NCBI GenBank assembly: GCA_030678995.1
Contig: JAUXTQ010000042.1
Span: 1-64,000 of the forward strand
Length of the DNA: 64,000 nt
Direction of reading: 5' to 3'
From: Caulobacter sp.
Lineage (GTDB): Bacteria > Pseudomonadota > Alphaproteobacteria > Caulobacterales > Caulobacteraceae
Notes under the pieces: generated by a model
Seen by the model: the letters and a program-made list of their open reading frames with translations, nothing else
Database searches by the model: none
Told to the model about the DNA's origin: nothing
Shown here: in pieces, positions 33,931 through 42,309 of the stretch
Numbering within the stretch: position 1 is the stretch's first letter
Layout: each line of letters starts with the position of its first letter
Program-made: the position numbers and the translations under genes

Positions 33931-35196
33931 TCAGTCCGGCTCCCGGCGCCCCAGCGCCCGGCCTGTCACCACAGCGCCCTTGCCGAACCTGGCCCGCAGC
34001 GCATCGACGGCCTTTTCGCTCTTCAGGCTCCGCTTTTCGGCGTCGGCGAAGAAGTCGCCCTCGGCGGCCTCGGCCGGGATGAAGTCGGAGAGGCCCGCGC
34101 CGATCAGGCGGTAGGACCGGCCGGGCGGCTCGGCGGCCAGCAGCTCGCGGGCAACGGCGAACAGGGTGCGGGCGGTCTGGGTCGGGACGGGCAGGGTGCG
34201 GCGGCGGGTGATGATCCGAAAGTCGGGCGTGCGCAGCTTGAGGCTGGCCACCCGCCCGGCGATGCCCTCGGCCCGCAGCTGGCGGGCGACCTTCTCGCAC
34301 AGCGGCCAGAGGCGGTTCTCCAGGTCCTCGGTGACATGCAGGTCGTCGAAGAAGGTGGTCTCGGCGCTGATCGTCTTGCGGTGTTGGTCCGGATTGACCG
34401 CGCGGCTGTCGCGGCCATGGGCCAGTTTGTGCAGGTGCAGGCCGTGGGCGCCGAACCGGTCGGCCAGCTCGCGCAGGTCGGCGGCGGCGATGTCGCCGAC
34501 GGTCCGGTAACCGGCCTTCTCCAGCGAGGCGGCCAGCACCGGTCCCACGCCCGGCAGGATGCGCACCGACCGGGGCGCCAGGAAGCTTTGCGACTCCGCC
34601 CCACCGATCACCGAGAAGCCGCGCGGCTTGTCGATCTCCGAGGCGATCTTGGCCATGAACTTGTTGGCCGCCAGGCCGATGGAGACGGTCAGGCCGATCT
34701 CCGCCTCGATCTCCGCCTGCAGCCGGGCCAGCATCACCGCGGGCGGGGCGCCGTGCAGCCGTTCGGTGCCCGACAGGTCGATCCAGGCCTCGTCCAGCGA
34801 CAGGGGCTGCACCAGCGGCGTCAGGTCGCGCACCTTGCCGAAGATGCGCTTGCTCTCGGCGCGGTATTTGGCGAACTCCGGCGGCAGGACGGTCGCCTGG
34901 GGGCACAGCTGGCGGGCCTTGAACATCGGCATGGCCGAGCGCACCCCGCTCATGCGGGCGATGTAACAGCAGGTGGTCACTACCCCGCGTTTGCCGCCGC
35001 CGACGATCAGCGGCACGTCGCGCAGTTCTGGCCGGTCGCGTTTTTCCACCGAGGCGTAGAAGGCGTCGCAGTCCATGTGCGCCATGGAGAGGGTCGCCAG
35101 ATCTTCGTGAAACAGGGTGCGCGGCGAGCCGCAGGCCGGGCAGCGGCGCTGGGCGTCGGTCCCGGTCCAGAAGCAGTCGCGGCAGAGGGCCTTCAT
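33931..35196 (-). CDS. dinB: DNA polymerase IV with N-terminal zinc ribbon
   Basis: This Y-family translesion polymerase of about 421 residues begins with a short zinc ribbon (CRDCFWTGTDAQRRCPACG, residues 4-22) before the catalytic domain. The active-site acidic residues are in MDCDAFYASVE and SLDEAWIDLSG; the HhH region reads LPGVGPVLAASLEKAGY, and the little-finger domain runs to about residue 380. The C-terminus lacks an obvious beta-clamp motif at the extreme end. ATG 35196 is taken as start because the zinc ribbon begins at residue 4. The ribbon is seen in some alphaproteobacterial DinB proteins. The 273 bases between its end and clpS show no convincing gene. Confidence 0.92.
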   Translation of the reverse strand: MKALCRDCFWTGTDAQRRCPACGSPRTLFHEDLATLSMAHMDCDAFYASVEKRDRPELRDVPLIVGGGKRGVVTTCCYIARMSGVRSAMPMFKARQLCPQATVLPPEFAKYRAESKRIFGKVRDLTPLVQPLSLDEAWIDLSGTERLHGAPPAVMLARLQAEIEAEIGLTVSIGLAANKFMAKIASEIDKPRGFSVIGGAESQSFLAPRSVRILPGVGPVLAASLEKAGYRTVGDIAAADLRELADRFGAHGLHLHKLAHGRDSRAVNPDQHRKTISAETTFFDDLHVTEDLENRLWPLCEKVARQLRAEGIAGRVASLKLRTPDFRIITRRRTLPVPTQTARTLFAVARELLAAEPPGRSYRLIGAGLSDFIPAEAAEGDFFADAEKRSLKSEKAVDALRARFGKGAVVTGRALGRREPD

Positions 35197-35295
35197 GGGG
35201 GTGAGCATACACATCCCGCCGCCGCGCGGCGTCAGGATGTCTTGACCTCGAAGGTCCTGCGGAGTGACTAGGACGGGTCGGGGAAGAGGTTTGTC

Positions 35296-36468
35296 ATGAG
35301 TGCGATCCGGTCAGCGGACATCCGTCCGGAGATGGCGGAAGACAGCGTCGGCCTTCCCGGCTGGATCTATCACGACCCGGATTTCTTCGAGGCCGAGAAG
35401 CGGGCGGTGTTCCGCCAGGCCTGGCAGATCGTCTGCCACCTGTCCGACATCCCCGAGCCCGGCGACTTCCACACCCTGGACTTCCTGGGGGAAAGCATCG
35501 TTGTGGTCCGCGGCGACGACCAGAAGGTGCGGGCCTTCCACAATGTCTGCCGCCATCGGGCCTCGCGGGTAGTCGACGGGCCGGCGGGAAACTGCGGCGT
35601 CCGGATGACCTGCCCCTATCACGCCTGGAGTTACGACCTGCGCGGCCGGCTGGCGGGGGTGCCGCACCGCAAGGCCTTCGAGGGCTTCGACCAGGCGGCG
35701 CACAATCTGGTCCCGGTGGAGCACGAGGTCTGCCTGGGCTTCGTGTTCATCCGGCTGGAAGGCGGTCTGCCGGGCGTGAAGGCAATGCTGGGGTCCTATT
35801 ACGACGAGCTGGTCCACTACCGCATGGAGGAACTCCAGCCGCTCGGCCGGGTGGTCCTGCGCGAGCGGGAGGTGAACTGGAAGAACGTCTCGGATAACTA
35901 CTCCGACAGTCTGCACATCACCGTCGCCCATCCCGGCCTGACCCGTCTGTTCGGCGTCGGCTATGGGCTCGAGGCGTCCGAATGGTGCGACAAGATGTGG
36001 GGGGCGCTGCGCGAGACGCCGTCGGACAACTGGTCGGAGCAGCGCTACCAGGCCCTGCTGCCGGTGGTCGAGCACCTGCCGCCGGAGCGCCAGCGGTTGT
36101 GGACTTATTTCAAGCTCTGGCCCAACTGCGCGTTTGACGTCTATCCCGACCAGATCGACTTCATGCAGTTCCTGCCGGTTTCGCCGACCAAGACCCTGCT
36201 GCGCGAGATCGCCTACGTCTTGCCCGACGACCGACGGGAGATGCGGGTCACGCGCTATCTCAACTGGCGCATCAATCGCCAGGTCAACATCGAGGACAAG
36301 GCGCTGATCGAGCGGGTCCAGGCCGGCATGGCCTCGTCCAGCTACGGCATGGGCCCGCTGAGCGTCAACGAGGTGGCCCTGAAGAGCTTCGCCCGGCGTA
36401 TGCGGGGGCTGATCCCGGAAAGTCGCGAGGCGGTGGCGCCGGCGCCGGGGTGGGGGCGCTCATCCTAG
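35296..36468 (+). CDS. Rieske-type aromatic ring-hydroxylating oxygenase, alpha subunit
   Basis: This 390-residue protein has an N-terminal Rieske [2Fe-2S] domain (about residues 45-150) with CRHRA and CPYHAW ligands, and a C-terminal catalytic domain with the mononuclear iron motif SDSLHITVAH (two His after Asp, about residues 203-212). This is the alpha subunit architecture of ring-hydroxylating and related demethylating oxygenases. No beta subunit, ferredoxin or reductase gene lies nearby, so electron partners must be elsewhere and the substrate is unknown. The relatives without beta subunit include carnitine and choline type monooxygenases. Confidence 0.88.
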   Translation: MSAIRSADIRPEMAEDSVGLPGWIYHDPDFFEAEKRAVFRQAWQIVCHLSDIPEPGDFHTLDFLGESIVVVRGDDQKVRAFHNVCRHRASRVVDGPAGNCGVRMTCPYHAWSYDLRGRLAGVPHRKAFEGFDQAAHNLVPVEHEVCLGFVFIRLEGGLPGVKAMLGSYYDELVHYRMEELQPLGRVVLREREVNWKNVSDNYSDSLHITVAHPGLTRLFGVGYGLEASEWCDKMWGALRETPSDNWSEQRYQALLPVVEHLPPERQRLWTYFKLWPNCAFDVYPDQIDFMQFLPVSPTKTLLREIAYVLPDDRREMRVTRYLNWRINRQVNIEDKALIERVQAGMASSSYGMGPLSVNEVALKSFARRMRGLIPESREAVAPAPGWGRSS

Positions 36469-36471
36469 ATC

Positions 36472-36646
36472 CTCCCCGCGCCGCGGGGAGGGGGACCGCC
36501 AACGGCGGTGGAGGGGCAGCGCCGTCATTTCCCGGTAGTCCTGAAGACAACCGTTGGCCAGCGCCCGCATTCCCGTTCTGACCGCCGACGCCGGCGCTGC
36601 CCCTCAGTCACGCTCCGCGTGACAGCTCCCCGCGAGCGGGGAGCGT
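36472..36646. repeat. CTCCCC/GGGGAG palindromic cluster
   Basis: The element opens with CTCCCCGCGCCGCGGGGAG and closes with the matching CTCCCCGCGAGCGGGGAG. Inside, GGGGCAGCGCCG and CGGCGCTGCCCC are inverted, with CACGCTCCGCGTG nearby. It separates the convergent oxygenase and ROK kinase genes. Confidence 0.85.
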
Positions 36647-37552
36647 CTAGCTTTCCAGCGGCCACAACCACGCCGCCCCGCGCACGCCGGACGAATCCCC
36701 GTGCACCGCCTTGCGGATCGGAGTCTCGAACACGTCCGAGAAGATGAAGTGGGCGACCACCGGGGGCAGGCGGTCATAGAGCTCGTCGACGTTGGACATG
36801 CCCCCGCCCAGGACGATGACGTCCGGGTCCAGCAGGTTGCACATCGACGCCAGGGCGCGGCCCAGTCGGCTGACATAGCGGTCCAGCGCCCCCTCGGCCG
36901 CCGCCTCGCCGGCGCGGGCGGCGGCGATGATGGCCGCCCCGTCGCGCATCAGGCCGGTGGCGCGGAAATAGTCCTCGACGAAGGCCGATCCGGAGGCCCA
37001 GGTCTCAAGGCAGTCGACCCGGCCGCACCAGCACTGGTGGGCCTGGTGCTCCTCCGTCGACGACCAGGGCAGGGGCGCGTGGCCCCATTCCCCGGCCACG
37101 CCGTTGCGCCCCTCGATCGTCCGGCCGTCCACCACCACCCCGCCGCCGCAGCCGGTGCCCAGGATCGCGCCGAACACCACCCGCGCGCCCGCCGCCGCCC
37201 CGTCGGTGGCTTCGGACAGGGCGAAGCAGTTGGCGTCGTTCTCCATCCGGACCGGTCGGCCAAGCGCCCGCGTCAGGTCCTCGCGCATCGGCCGGTCGTT
37301 CATCCACACCGAATTGGCGTTGCGCATCAGCCCGGTGCGGGGCGAAAGCGACCCGGGCATGCCGATGCCGACGCTGGCGCCGCTGACGCCGGCCTGGGTC
37401 TCGGCCTCCGCCACCAGCTCGGCGACGAGGGCGATGAAGGCGTCATAGTCGCCGGGATTGGGCCGGCGCACCCGGGCCACGAAGGCGCCCGCGGCGTCCA
37501 GGGCGGCCGCCTCGACCTTGGTCCCGCCGATATCGACGCCGATGCGGATCAT
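36647..37552 (-). CDS. ROK family sugar kinase (fructokinase or N-acetylglucosamine kinase type)
   Basis: This 301-residue kinase begins with the phosphate-binding motif RIGVDIGGTKVEAA. The ROK signature is present: GRNGVAGEWGHAPL with the catalytic histidine region, and the zinc-binding CWCGRVDCLETWASG. The nucleotide is bound near VIVLGGGMSN. The overall sequence is closest to manno(fructo)kinase-type ROK proteins, but GlcNAc kinase activity is also possible. No DNA-binding domain precedes it, so it is an enzyme rather than a repressor. It lies 54 bases before the HAD gene region on the same strand. Confidence 0.88.
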   Translation of the reverse strand: MIRIGVDIGGTKVEAAALDAAGAFVARVRRPNPGDYDAFIALVAELVAEAETQAGVSGASVGIGMPGSLSPRTGLMRNANSVWMNDRPMREDLTRALGRPVRMENDANCFALSEATDGAAAGARVVFGAILGTGCGGGVVVDGRTIEGRNGVAGEWGHAPLPWSSTEEHQAHQCWCGRVDCLETWASGSAFVEDYFRATGLMRDGAAIIAAARAGEAAAEGALDRYVSRLGRALASMCNLLDPDVIVLGGGMSNVDELYDRLPPVVAHFIFSDVFETPIRKAVHGDSSGVRGAAWLWPLES

Positions 37553-37606
37553 GACGCGGGTCCGGCAGGCGTCAGGGCGTCGGGGCCCGGCCGGCGCGGA
37601 CCACCG

Positions 37607-38257
37607 TCAGACATTGCCCAGCCCGATCGCGTTTCGCAGCGCCGGTCCCAAAGTCGCCCACTCCTCGTGCAGCGGGTGCTTGTCCGGCACGGTCGGGGCG
37701 AAGGGCCTCAGCCGCTGGTCGGCGATGATCTGGAAGCGCGCGACCGCCGGGGCGTCCGCGGCCGCGGAGTCCAGATTGTGCAGCAGATCGTCGATGAACG
37801 CGGCCTTGCCGGTCGTTCTCGCCGCCATCGCCGCGATGGCCGGGCCCTTGAGGCCCGAATGCAGGATCATCGGATAGTCGAAGCCGTGCTTGCCGAGCCA
37901 GCCGGTGCGGGATTCGAGGGCGTGGGCCGGGGCGTTGGTGAGAATCACCACCCCGGCTCTCTGCGAAAGACTGGCCAGGGCGTCGGCGGCGCCCTCCACC
38001 GGATCGAGGTCGTCGGCGCCGTCCCGGAAGAATGCGTCGAACAGGACCTTGCCGGTCTCGAAGTCCAGATGCTCGCCCTCGCCAGGCCGGTAGATGTTCT
38101 GGAACAGGGCGAAGCGGTCGATTCGCATTTCGAAGCCCTGCCGGCCGATGAAGCGTTCGAAGCCGGCCATGAAATGGGCAAGCACCTCGTCCACATCCAC
38201 GATGAGCAGGGGCGCTGAGGGCCTGATGGCCAGATCTTCGAGGGCGGTGGGCTGCAA
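37607..38257 (-). CDS. HAD-superfamily hydrolase
   Basis: This 216-residue protein has HAD motif I as LLIVDVDEVLAHF (nucleophile Asp near residue 20), motif II in VVILTNAPAH, and motif III/IV in KGPAIAAMAARTTGKAAFIDDLLHNL. The cap region is short and helical. The substrate is unknown, but small-molecule phosphates are usual. It lies upstream of and divergent from divK, so the 132-base gap between holds promoters for both genes, including the CtrA-like box at 38284. Confidence 0.82.
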   Translation of the reverse strand: MQPTALEDLAIRPSAPLLIVDVDEVLAHFMAGFERFIGRQGFEMRIDRFALFQNIYRPGEGEHLDFETGKVLFDAFFRDGADDLDPVEGAADALASLSQRAGVVILTNAPAHALESRTGWLGKHGFDYPMILHSGLKGPAIAAMAARTTGKAAFIDDLLHNLDSAAADAPAVARFQIIADQRLRPFAPTVPDKHPLHEEWATLGPALRNAIGLGNV

Positions 38258-38283
38258 GTCGGTCTCTTGGTTAGTTCGGGGGG

Positions 38284-38298
38284 TTAGCTCGGGTTTAA
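38284..38298 (+). promoter_or_regulatory. Candidate CtrA box upstream of divK
   Basis: TTAG-N7-TTAA (38284-38298) has the spacing of the CtrA consensus TTAA-N7-TTAAC with one mismatch in the first half. It is 92 bases before divK. In Caulobacter crescentus divK transcription is known to be CtrA-dependent, which supports the call. Confidence 0.6.
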
Positions 38299-38389
38299 GG
38301 ATATTCCGGGATTAGTGGATGTAACACGGCGTCGGCGAGTCTCTTCAGGTTCGCGCGACGCCCCGATACGGCGGGGTTGTGGGTCCGGA

Positions 38390-38755
38390 ATGGCCAAGAA
38401 GGTCCTCATCGTCGAGGATAACGAGCTTAACATGAAGCTCTTCCACGACCTGCTCGATGCTCAGGGCTACGAGACGTTGCAGACCCGTGAGGGCCTGCAG
38501 GCCCTCGCCCTGGCCCGCGAACACCGTCCCGACCTGATTCTGATGGACATCCAGCTGCCCGAGATCTCGGGCCTGGAAGTCACCAAATGGCTGAAGGAGG
38601 ACGACGACCTGAACCACATCCCCGTGGTGGCCGTTACCGCCTTCGCCATGAAGGGCGATGAGGAGCGCATCCGCGAAGGCGGGTGCGAGGCCTACATCTC
38701 CAAGCCGATCTCGGTGTCGCACTTCCTCGACACGATCCGAAAGTTCCTGGGCTAG
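38390..38755 (+). CDS. divK: Single-domain response regulator DivK
   Basis: This 121-residue receiver-only protein regulates the cell cycle: phosphorylated DivK binds the kinases DivJ, PleC and DivL and indirectly blocks CtrA activation. The phosphoacceptor is D53 in [10 protein letters not shown]; the acidic pair E9/D10 (VEDN), T/S switch residue in AVTAFAM and the lysine in SKPIS are all present. There is no output domain. The ATG at 38390 gives [22 protein letters not shown], the canonical N-terminus. The pleD start is only 11 bases after the stop, matching the divK-pleD operon of Caulobacter. Confidence 0.97.
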   Translation: MAKKVLIVEDNELNMKLFHDLLDAQGYETLQTREGLQALALAREHRPDLILMDIQLPEISGLEVTKWLKEDDDLNHIPVVAVTAFAMKGDEERIREGGCEAYISKPISVSHFLDTIRKFLG

Positions 38756-38766
38756 GGGACGAAATC

Positions 38767-40131
38767 ATGAGCGCGCGCATCCTGGTCGTCGATGACATCG
38801 AAGCCAATGTGAAGCTGCTCGAGGCCAAGCTGGCCGCCGAGTACTACGAGGTGCTGACCGCCTATGACGGCCCCACCGCCCTGGCCATCGCCGCCTCCGA
38901 AAGCCCCGACATCATCCTGCTGGACGTGATGATGCCGGGCATGGACGGTTTCGCCGTCTGCCGGCGGCTGAAGGACGACCCGATCACCCGCCACATCCCG
39001 GTGGTGCTGGTCACGGCCCTCGACGGCCGGTCGGACCGCATCGCCGGCCTCGACGCCGGGGCCGACGAATTCCTGACCAAGCCGATCGACGACGTCATGC
39101 TGTTCGCCCGGGTGCGCAGCCTGACCCGGCTCAAGCAGGTGATGGACGAGCTGCGCGCCCGCGAGGCCTCCGGCCGGCGCATCGGCATCATCGCCGGCGC
39201 CGCGACCCGTCTCGGCGGGACCGGCGGCCGGGTGCTGGTGGTCGATGACAACGAGCGCCAGGCCCAGCGACTGATGACCGAACTGGCCATCGAGCACCGG
39301 CCGGTCATGGAGACCGATCCGGAAAAGGCCCACCTGACCGCCCGCGGGCCGGTGGACCTGATCATCGTCAACGCCACGGCCCGGGCCTTCGACGGCTTGC
39401 GCTTCGCCGCCACCATCCGGTCCGACGAGGCTACCCGGCACCTGCCGATCCTGGCCATCGTCGATCCCGACGAGCGGCACCGGCTGGTCAAGGCGCTGGA
39501 GATCGGCGTCAACGACCTGCTGACCAAGCCCATCGACCCGCAGGAAATGGCCGCCCGCGCCCGGACCCAGATCCGCCGCAAGCGCTACACCGACTTCCTG
39601 CGCGACAACCTCGACCATTCGCTGGAGCTGGCGGTCACCGATCAGCTAACCGGCCTGCACAACCGCCGCTACATGGAGGGCCAGCTGGGCGCTCTTGCGA
39701 AGCGCGCCTCGCACGGCGGGGATCCGGTCTCGGCCCTGATGATCGACATCGATCACTTCAAGAAGATCAACGACGCCTTCGGCCACGACATCGGCGACGA
39801 GGTGCTGCGCGAGTTCGCCGTGCGGCTGGCGTCCAATGTCCGGGCCATCGATCTGCCCTGCCGCTACGGCGGGGAGGAATTCACCGTGATCATGCCCGGA
39901 GCCCGTCTGGAGGACGCCCAGCGGGTCGCCGAACGCATCCGCCTGCATGTGGCCGGCTCGCCTTTCCGGGTCGCCGGCGGCAAGGAGCTGCTGACGGTGA
40001 CCATCTCGGTCGGGGTGGCCACCACCCTGGGCGAAAGCGACACGCCTGACCTCCTGCTTAAGCGGGCTGACGAGGCGGTCTACGAGGCCAAGGCCGCTGG
40101 CCGGAACCGGGTCATCGCCCGCGCGGCCTGA
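38767..40131 (+). CDS. pleD: Diguanylate cyclase response regulator PleD
   Basis: This 454-residue protein makes c-di-GMP during the swarmer-to-stalked transition and localises to the stalked pole. It has an N-terminal receiver with D53 (IILLDVMMPGMDG), a second degenerate receiver acting as dimerisation adaptor (about 155-280), and a GGDEF domain with the active-site loop YGGEEF. The product-inhibition I-site RAID lies just before it (RxxD, five residues upstream). The length equals that of the C. crescentus protein. It is co-transcribed with divK, 11 bases apart, and the activating kinases PleC and DivJ are not in the window. Confidence 0.97.
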   Translation: MSARILVVDDIEANVKLLEAKLAAEYYEVLTAYDGPTALAIAASESPDIILLDVMMPGMDGFAVCRRLKDDPITRHIPVVLVTALDGRSDRIAGLDAGADEFLTKPIDDVMLFARVRSLTRLKQVMDELRAREASGRRIGIIAGAATRLGGTGGRVLVVDDNERQAQRLMTELAIEHRPVMETDPEKAHLTARGPVDLIIVNATARAFDGLRFAATIRSDEATRHLPILAIVDPDERHRLVKALEIGVNDLLTKPIDPQEMAARARTQIRRKRYTDFLRDNLDHSLELAVTDQLTGLHNRRYMEGQLGALAKRASHGGDPVSALMIDIDHFKKINDAFGHDIGDEVLREFAVRLASNVRAIDLPCRYGGEEFTVIMPGARLEDAQRVAERIRLHVAGSPFRVAGGKELLTVTISVGVATTLGESDTPDLLLKRADEAVYEAKAAGRNRVIARAA

Positions 40132-40233
40132 TCTTCGCAGAAAATCCGGTTGCGAAGCTTTCCGCACGCCTTTGCCCGATGGCTTTACCACCGCCACCTG
40201 ATATTTGTTGTTATGTCGGGGGGAGAATTGGAT

Positions 40234-40746
40234 ATGACTTGGCACCGCTATTCGGTTCCGATTTCGCTTGCGCTTGCGCCGTTGATCATAGCGGCCATGA
40301 TTATGCGCAACTGGCACGGCTGGACCATTCCGCCCTACTGGCTGGACGATCTCCTGGCGGCCGTGTTGTTGGCGGTGGCCGGGGTCTATGCCTACAAGGA
40401 GCTGGATGTCCTGCGCGCGCGGCTGATCAGCGCCGCGCTGGCCTTCGCGGTAGCGGTCGCCTGGGGGTCTATGTTCGAGGACATGGCCGGCCTGCAGGCC
40501 AGGCCTGAGGTCTGGAGCGCGGTTCCCGGCTTCGCCCTGATGCTGAGCGTGGTTGCCTTCGCCCTGGCGGGCATTGGCTTGGCCGTGAGCCTGCCCAGCC
40601 AGCGCAAGCCCATGCTCGGCACCCGCTATCCCGAGCCGCCCAAGCCGGCCGCGGAGGAGCCCCCGAAACCGAGGTCGCGTTCGGGCAGGGGTTCTCCACG
40701 GTCAGGATCGCAGTCCGGATCCGGAAAAGCAAAAGCCCAGCGGTAA
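40234..40746 (+). CDS. Predicted membrane protein, function unknown
   Basis: This protein of about 170 residues has four hydrophobic segments (about residues 8-24, 37-53, 62-80 and 95-118) and a basic, proline/serine-rich cytoplasmic tail (KPAAEEPPKPRSRSGRGSPRSGS). ATG 40234 follows GGGGGAGA by about 8 bases; an earlier in-frame ATG at 40213 lacks that signal. No known family is recognised. The last bases overlap the shared terminator between this gene and rpmG. Confidence 0.65.
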   Translation: MTWHRYSVPISLALAPLIIAAMIMRNWHGWTIPPYWLDDLLAAVLLAVAGVYAYKELDVLRARLISAALAFAVAVAWGSMFEDMAGLQARPEVWSAVPGFALMLSVVAFALAGIGLAVSLPSQRKPMLGTRYPEPPKPAAEEPPKPRSRSGRGSPRSGSQSGSGKAKAQR

Positions 40747-40758
40747 GGCCGGGCTTTT
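40731..40758. terminator. Bidirectional intrinsic terminator
   Basis: AAAAGCCC (40731-40738) pairs with GGGCTTTT (40751-40758), with GC-rich pairing inside. The A-rich and T-rich flanks give a U-run on either strand, so it serves the membrane-protein gene and rpmG. Confidence 0.85.
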
Positions 40759-40785
40759 CACAAAAACAGCACGGGTTCGTGGCCC

Positions 40786-40953
40786 TTACTTGATCTTGCC
40801 TTCCTTGAATTCGACGTGCTTGCGCACGACCGGATCGTACTTCTTCAGTACGAGCTTCTCGGTCATGGTGCGGGCGTTCTTCTTGGCGACGTAGAAGAAG
40901 CCGGTGTCCGCCGACGAGTTCAGGCGGATCTTGATGGAAGCCGGTTTGGCCAT
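40786..40953 (-). CDS. rpmG: 50S ribosomal protein L33
   Basis: This 55-residue protein begins [19 protein letters not shown] and continues with [26 protein letters not shown], the canonical L33 sequence of proteobacteria. It is highly basic and belongs to the cysteine-free, zinc-independent type. It has its own promoter (41001-41028) and terminator. L33 near divK-pleD is a recurring arrangement in Caulobacterales as far as I recall. Confidence 0.96.
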   Translation of the reverse strand: MAKPASIKIRLNSSADTGFFYVAKKNARTMTEKLVLKKYDPVVRKHVEFKEGKIK

Positions 40954-41000
40954 CGTGGGAATCCTTCGGTGGCCGCGAGGGCCGAAACTGAGAGGCGCGG

Positions 41001-41028
41001 AACATACTCAGGCGCGGCTGGAAGTCAA
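41001..41028 (-). promoter_or_regulatory. Promoter of rpmG
   Basis: On the reverse strand TTGACT (41028-41023), a 16-base spacer and TATGTT (41006-41001) form a good sigma-70-type promoter about 48 bases before the rpmG start. Confidence 0.6.
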
Positions 41029-41053
41029 CGCCCGCACCGGCTAGCCTTGCGCC

Positions 41054-41605
41054 ATGACCCTCCGATCCCTCGCCCTTGTGGCCGCCCTGCTGCTCTCCGC
41101 CTGCGCCTCGGTTCCGCGAACCCAGCCGGCCGACCAGTTCTTCGCTCGCCTCCAGGCCCTCTGCGGCCAGCGTTTCGCCGGACGGGTCGTCACCACCGAT
41201 CCGGCTGACAGCGCGTTCGCCGGCAAACCGCTGGTGATGCAGGTGCGCGACTGCTCGGCCACGGAGGTGCGTATCCCGTTCAGCGTCGGCGAGGACCGTT
41301 CGCGCACCTGGGTCATTACGCGCACGCCGACCGGACTAAGGCTCAAGCACGACCATCGCCACACCGACGGAACCGAGGACGAGCTGTCGCAGTACGGCGG
41401 CGACACCGAGGTTGGCGGGACCGCCCGTCGCCAGGACTTCCCCGCGGACGCCTTCTCCCGGACCCTGTTCCTGGCCAAGGGCAACCCGGCCTCGATCGAC
41501 AACATCTGGGCCATGGAGGTCGAGCCGGGCGTGCTGTTCGCCTACGAACTGCGCCGGCCCAACCGCCACTTCCGGGTGGAGTTCGACCTGGCTAGACCGC
41601 TCTAA
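41054..41605 (+). CDS. Predicted lipoprotein of unknown function
   Basis: This 183-residue protein has a lipoprotein signal (MTLRSLALVAALLLSAC, lipobox LSAC with the cysteine at residue 17). The mature domain contains QLALC-type and RDCSATEVRIPFSVGEDRSRTWVITRTPTGLRLKHDHRHTDGTEDE blocks and a C-terminal RVEFDL, which suggests a beta-barrel-like small domain. No family is recognised with confidence. GCTAGCCT lies 6 bases before the ATG and no Shine-Dalgarno is seen, pointing to a leaderless transcript like that of the ridA gene at 24624. Confidence 0.7.
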   Translation: MTLRSLALVAALLLSACASVPRTQPADQFFARLQALCGQRFAGRVVTTDPADSAFAGKPLVMQVRDCSATEVRIPFSVGEDRSRTWVITRTPTGLRLKHDHRHTDGTEDELSQYGGDTEVGGTARRQDFPADAFSRTLFLAKGNPASIDNIWAMEVEPGVLFAYELRRPNRHFRVEFDLARPL

Positions 41606-41612
41606 CCAATCA

Positions 41613-41742
41613 CCGTCATGGCCCGACTTGTTCGGGCCACCCAAGCGCGGCAGCTGATCATGCAAAGGCTCGGCGTATGGAGCCTCGCCTACCAGGGAAC
41701 CACCGTGTTCCTGGGTGGCCCGAACAAGTCGGGCCATGACGG
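41613..41742. repeat. Long inverted repeat with perfect 31-base arms
   Basis: The arm starting CCGTCATGGCCCGACTTG (41613-41643) is perfectly inverted at 41712-41742, around a 68-base centre that itself contains shorter complementary pieces. Each arm has a GGCCCGAACAAG-type sub-palindrome. It fills the gap between the convergent lipoprotein and Nudix genes and ends directly at the Nudix stop codon. Confidence 0.9.
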
Positions 41743-42309
41743 CTATGGAAGGGCTCTCACCAGTGTCGATCCCGCCCGATAGGTCATCAGGAACGGCGAC
41801 CCCTCTGCCTGCAGGGTGCGCAGGATCGCTTCGGTGATGTCGTACAGGGCCAGGGCCAGTGAGTCGTCGAAGCTGCGCCAGGCGAGGTTTTCCAGCTCGC
41901 TGCTGTCGGCGGCCTCGCCGCTGGCGTGGTCGGCGTCGATTGCGAAGAAGCGGGCGTGGAACCGCACCGGGCTGTTGGTCGGGGTGATCGCCCGAGCGGC
42001 CAGGGTGAGGGGACCGTGGTCGGGCGGCAGGACCAGGCCCGTCTCCTCGGCTGTCTCGCGCAGGGCGGCGGTGGCCAGGGCGGCGGCCAGGCGCGGGTCG
42101 GCCCCGGTGCGCCGCACACAGGCCTCGGCCAGCGCGCTGGCCACCGGCTGGTCATAGTCGGCCGCATCGACACGGCCGCCAGGAAACACGAACACGTCCG
42201 GAGCGAAGCGCGACTTCGTCGGCCGCCGACCCATCAGCACCTGCGGACCCGCCGCGCTCCGGCGCAGCAGGATCAGACTGGCGGCGTGCCGGGGACGGAC
42301 AGGCTTCAC
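41743..42309 (-). CDS. Nudix hydrolase (NUDT19-like), second of a tandem pair
   Basis: This 188-residue Nudix protein starts with RPRHAASLILLRRSAAGPQVLMGRRP and has a split Nudix box: GGRVDAADYDQP... then, after an insertion of about 25 residues, ALRETAEETGLVL with the metal-binding RExxEE. The expanded box is typical of the NUDT7/NUDT19 type acting on CoA esters or large nucleotides. GTG 42309 overlaps the stop of the upstream paralogue (GTGA), so the two are translationally coupled. The substrate is not known. Confidence 0.85.
   Translation of the reverse strand: MKPVRPRHAASLILLRRSAAGPQVLMGRRPTKSRFAPDVFVFPGGRVDAADYDQPVASALAEACVRRTGADPRLAAALATAALRETAEETGLVLPPDHGPLTLAARAITPTNSPVRFHARFFAIDADHASGEAADSSELENLAWRSFDDSLALALYDITEAILRTLQAEGSPFLMTYRAGSTLVRALP

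Noticed and set aside
33711..34082. An open frame on the + strand starting [13 protein letters not shown] between clpS and dinB.
   Set aside because: It runs antisense into dinB, has arginine/proline-rich composition typical of GC-rich shadow frames, and has no ribosome-binding site.
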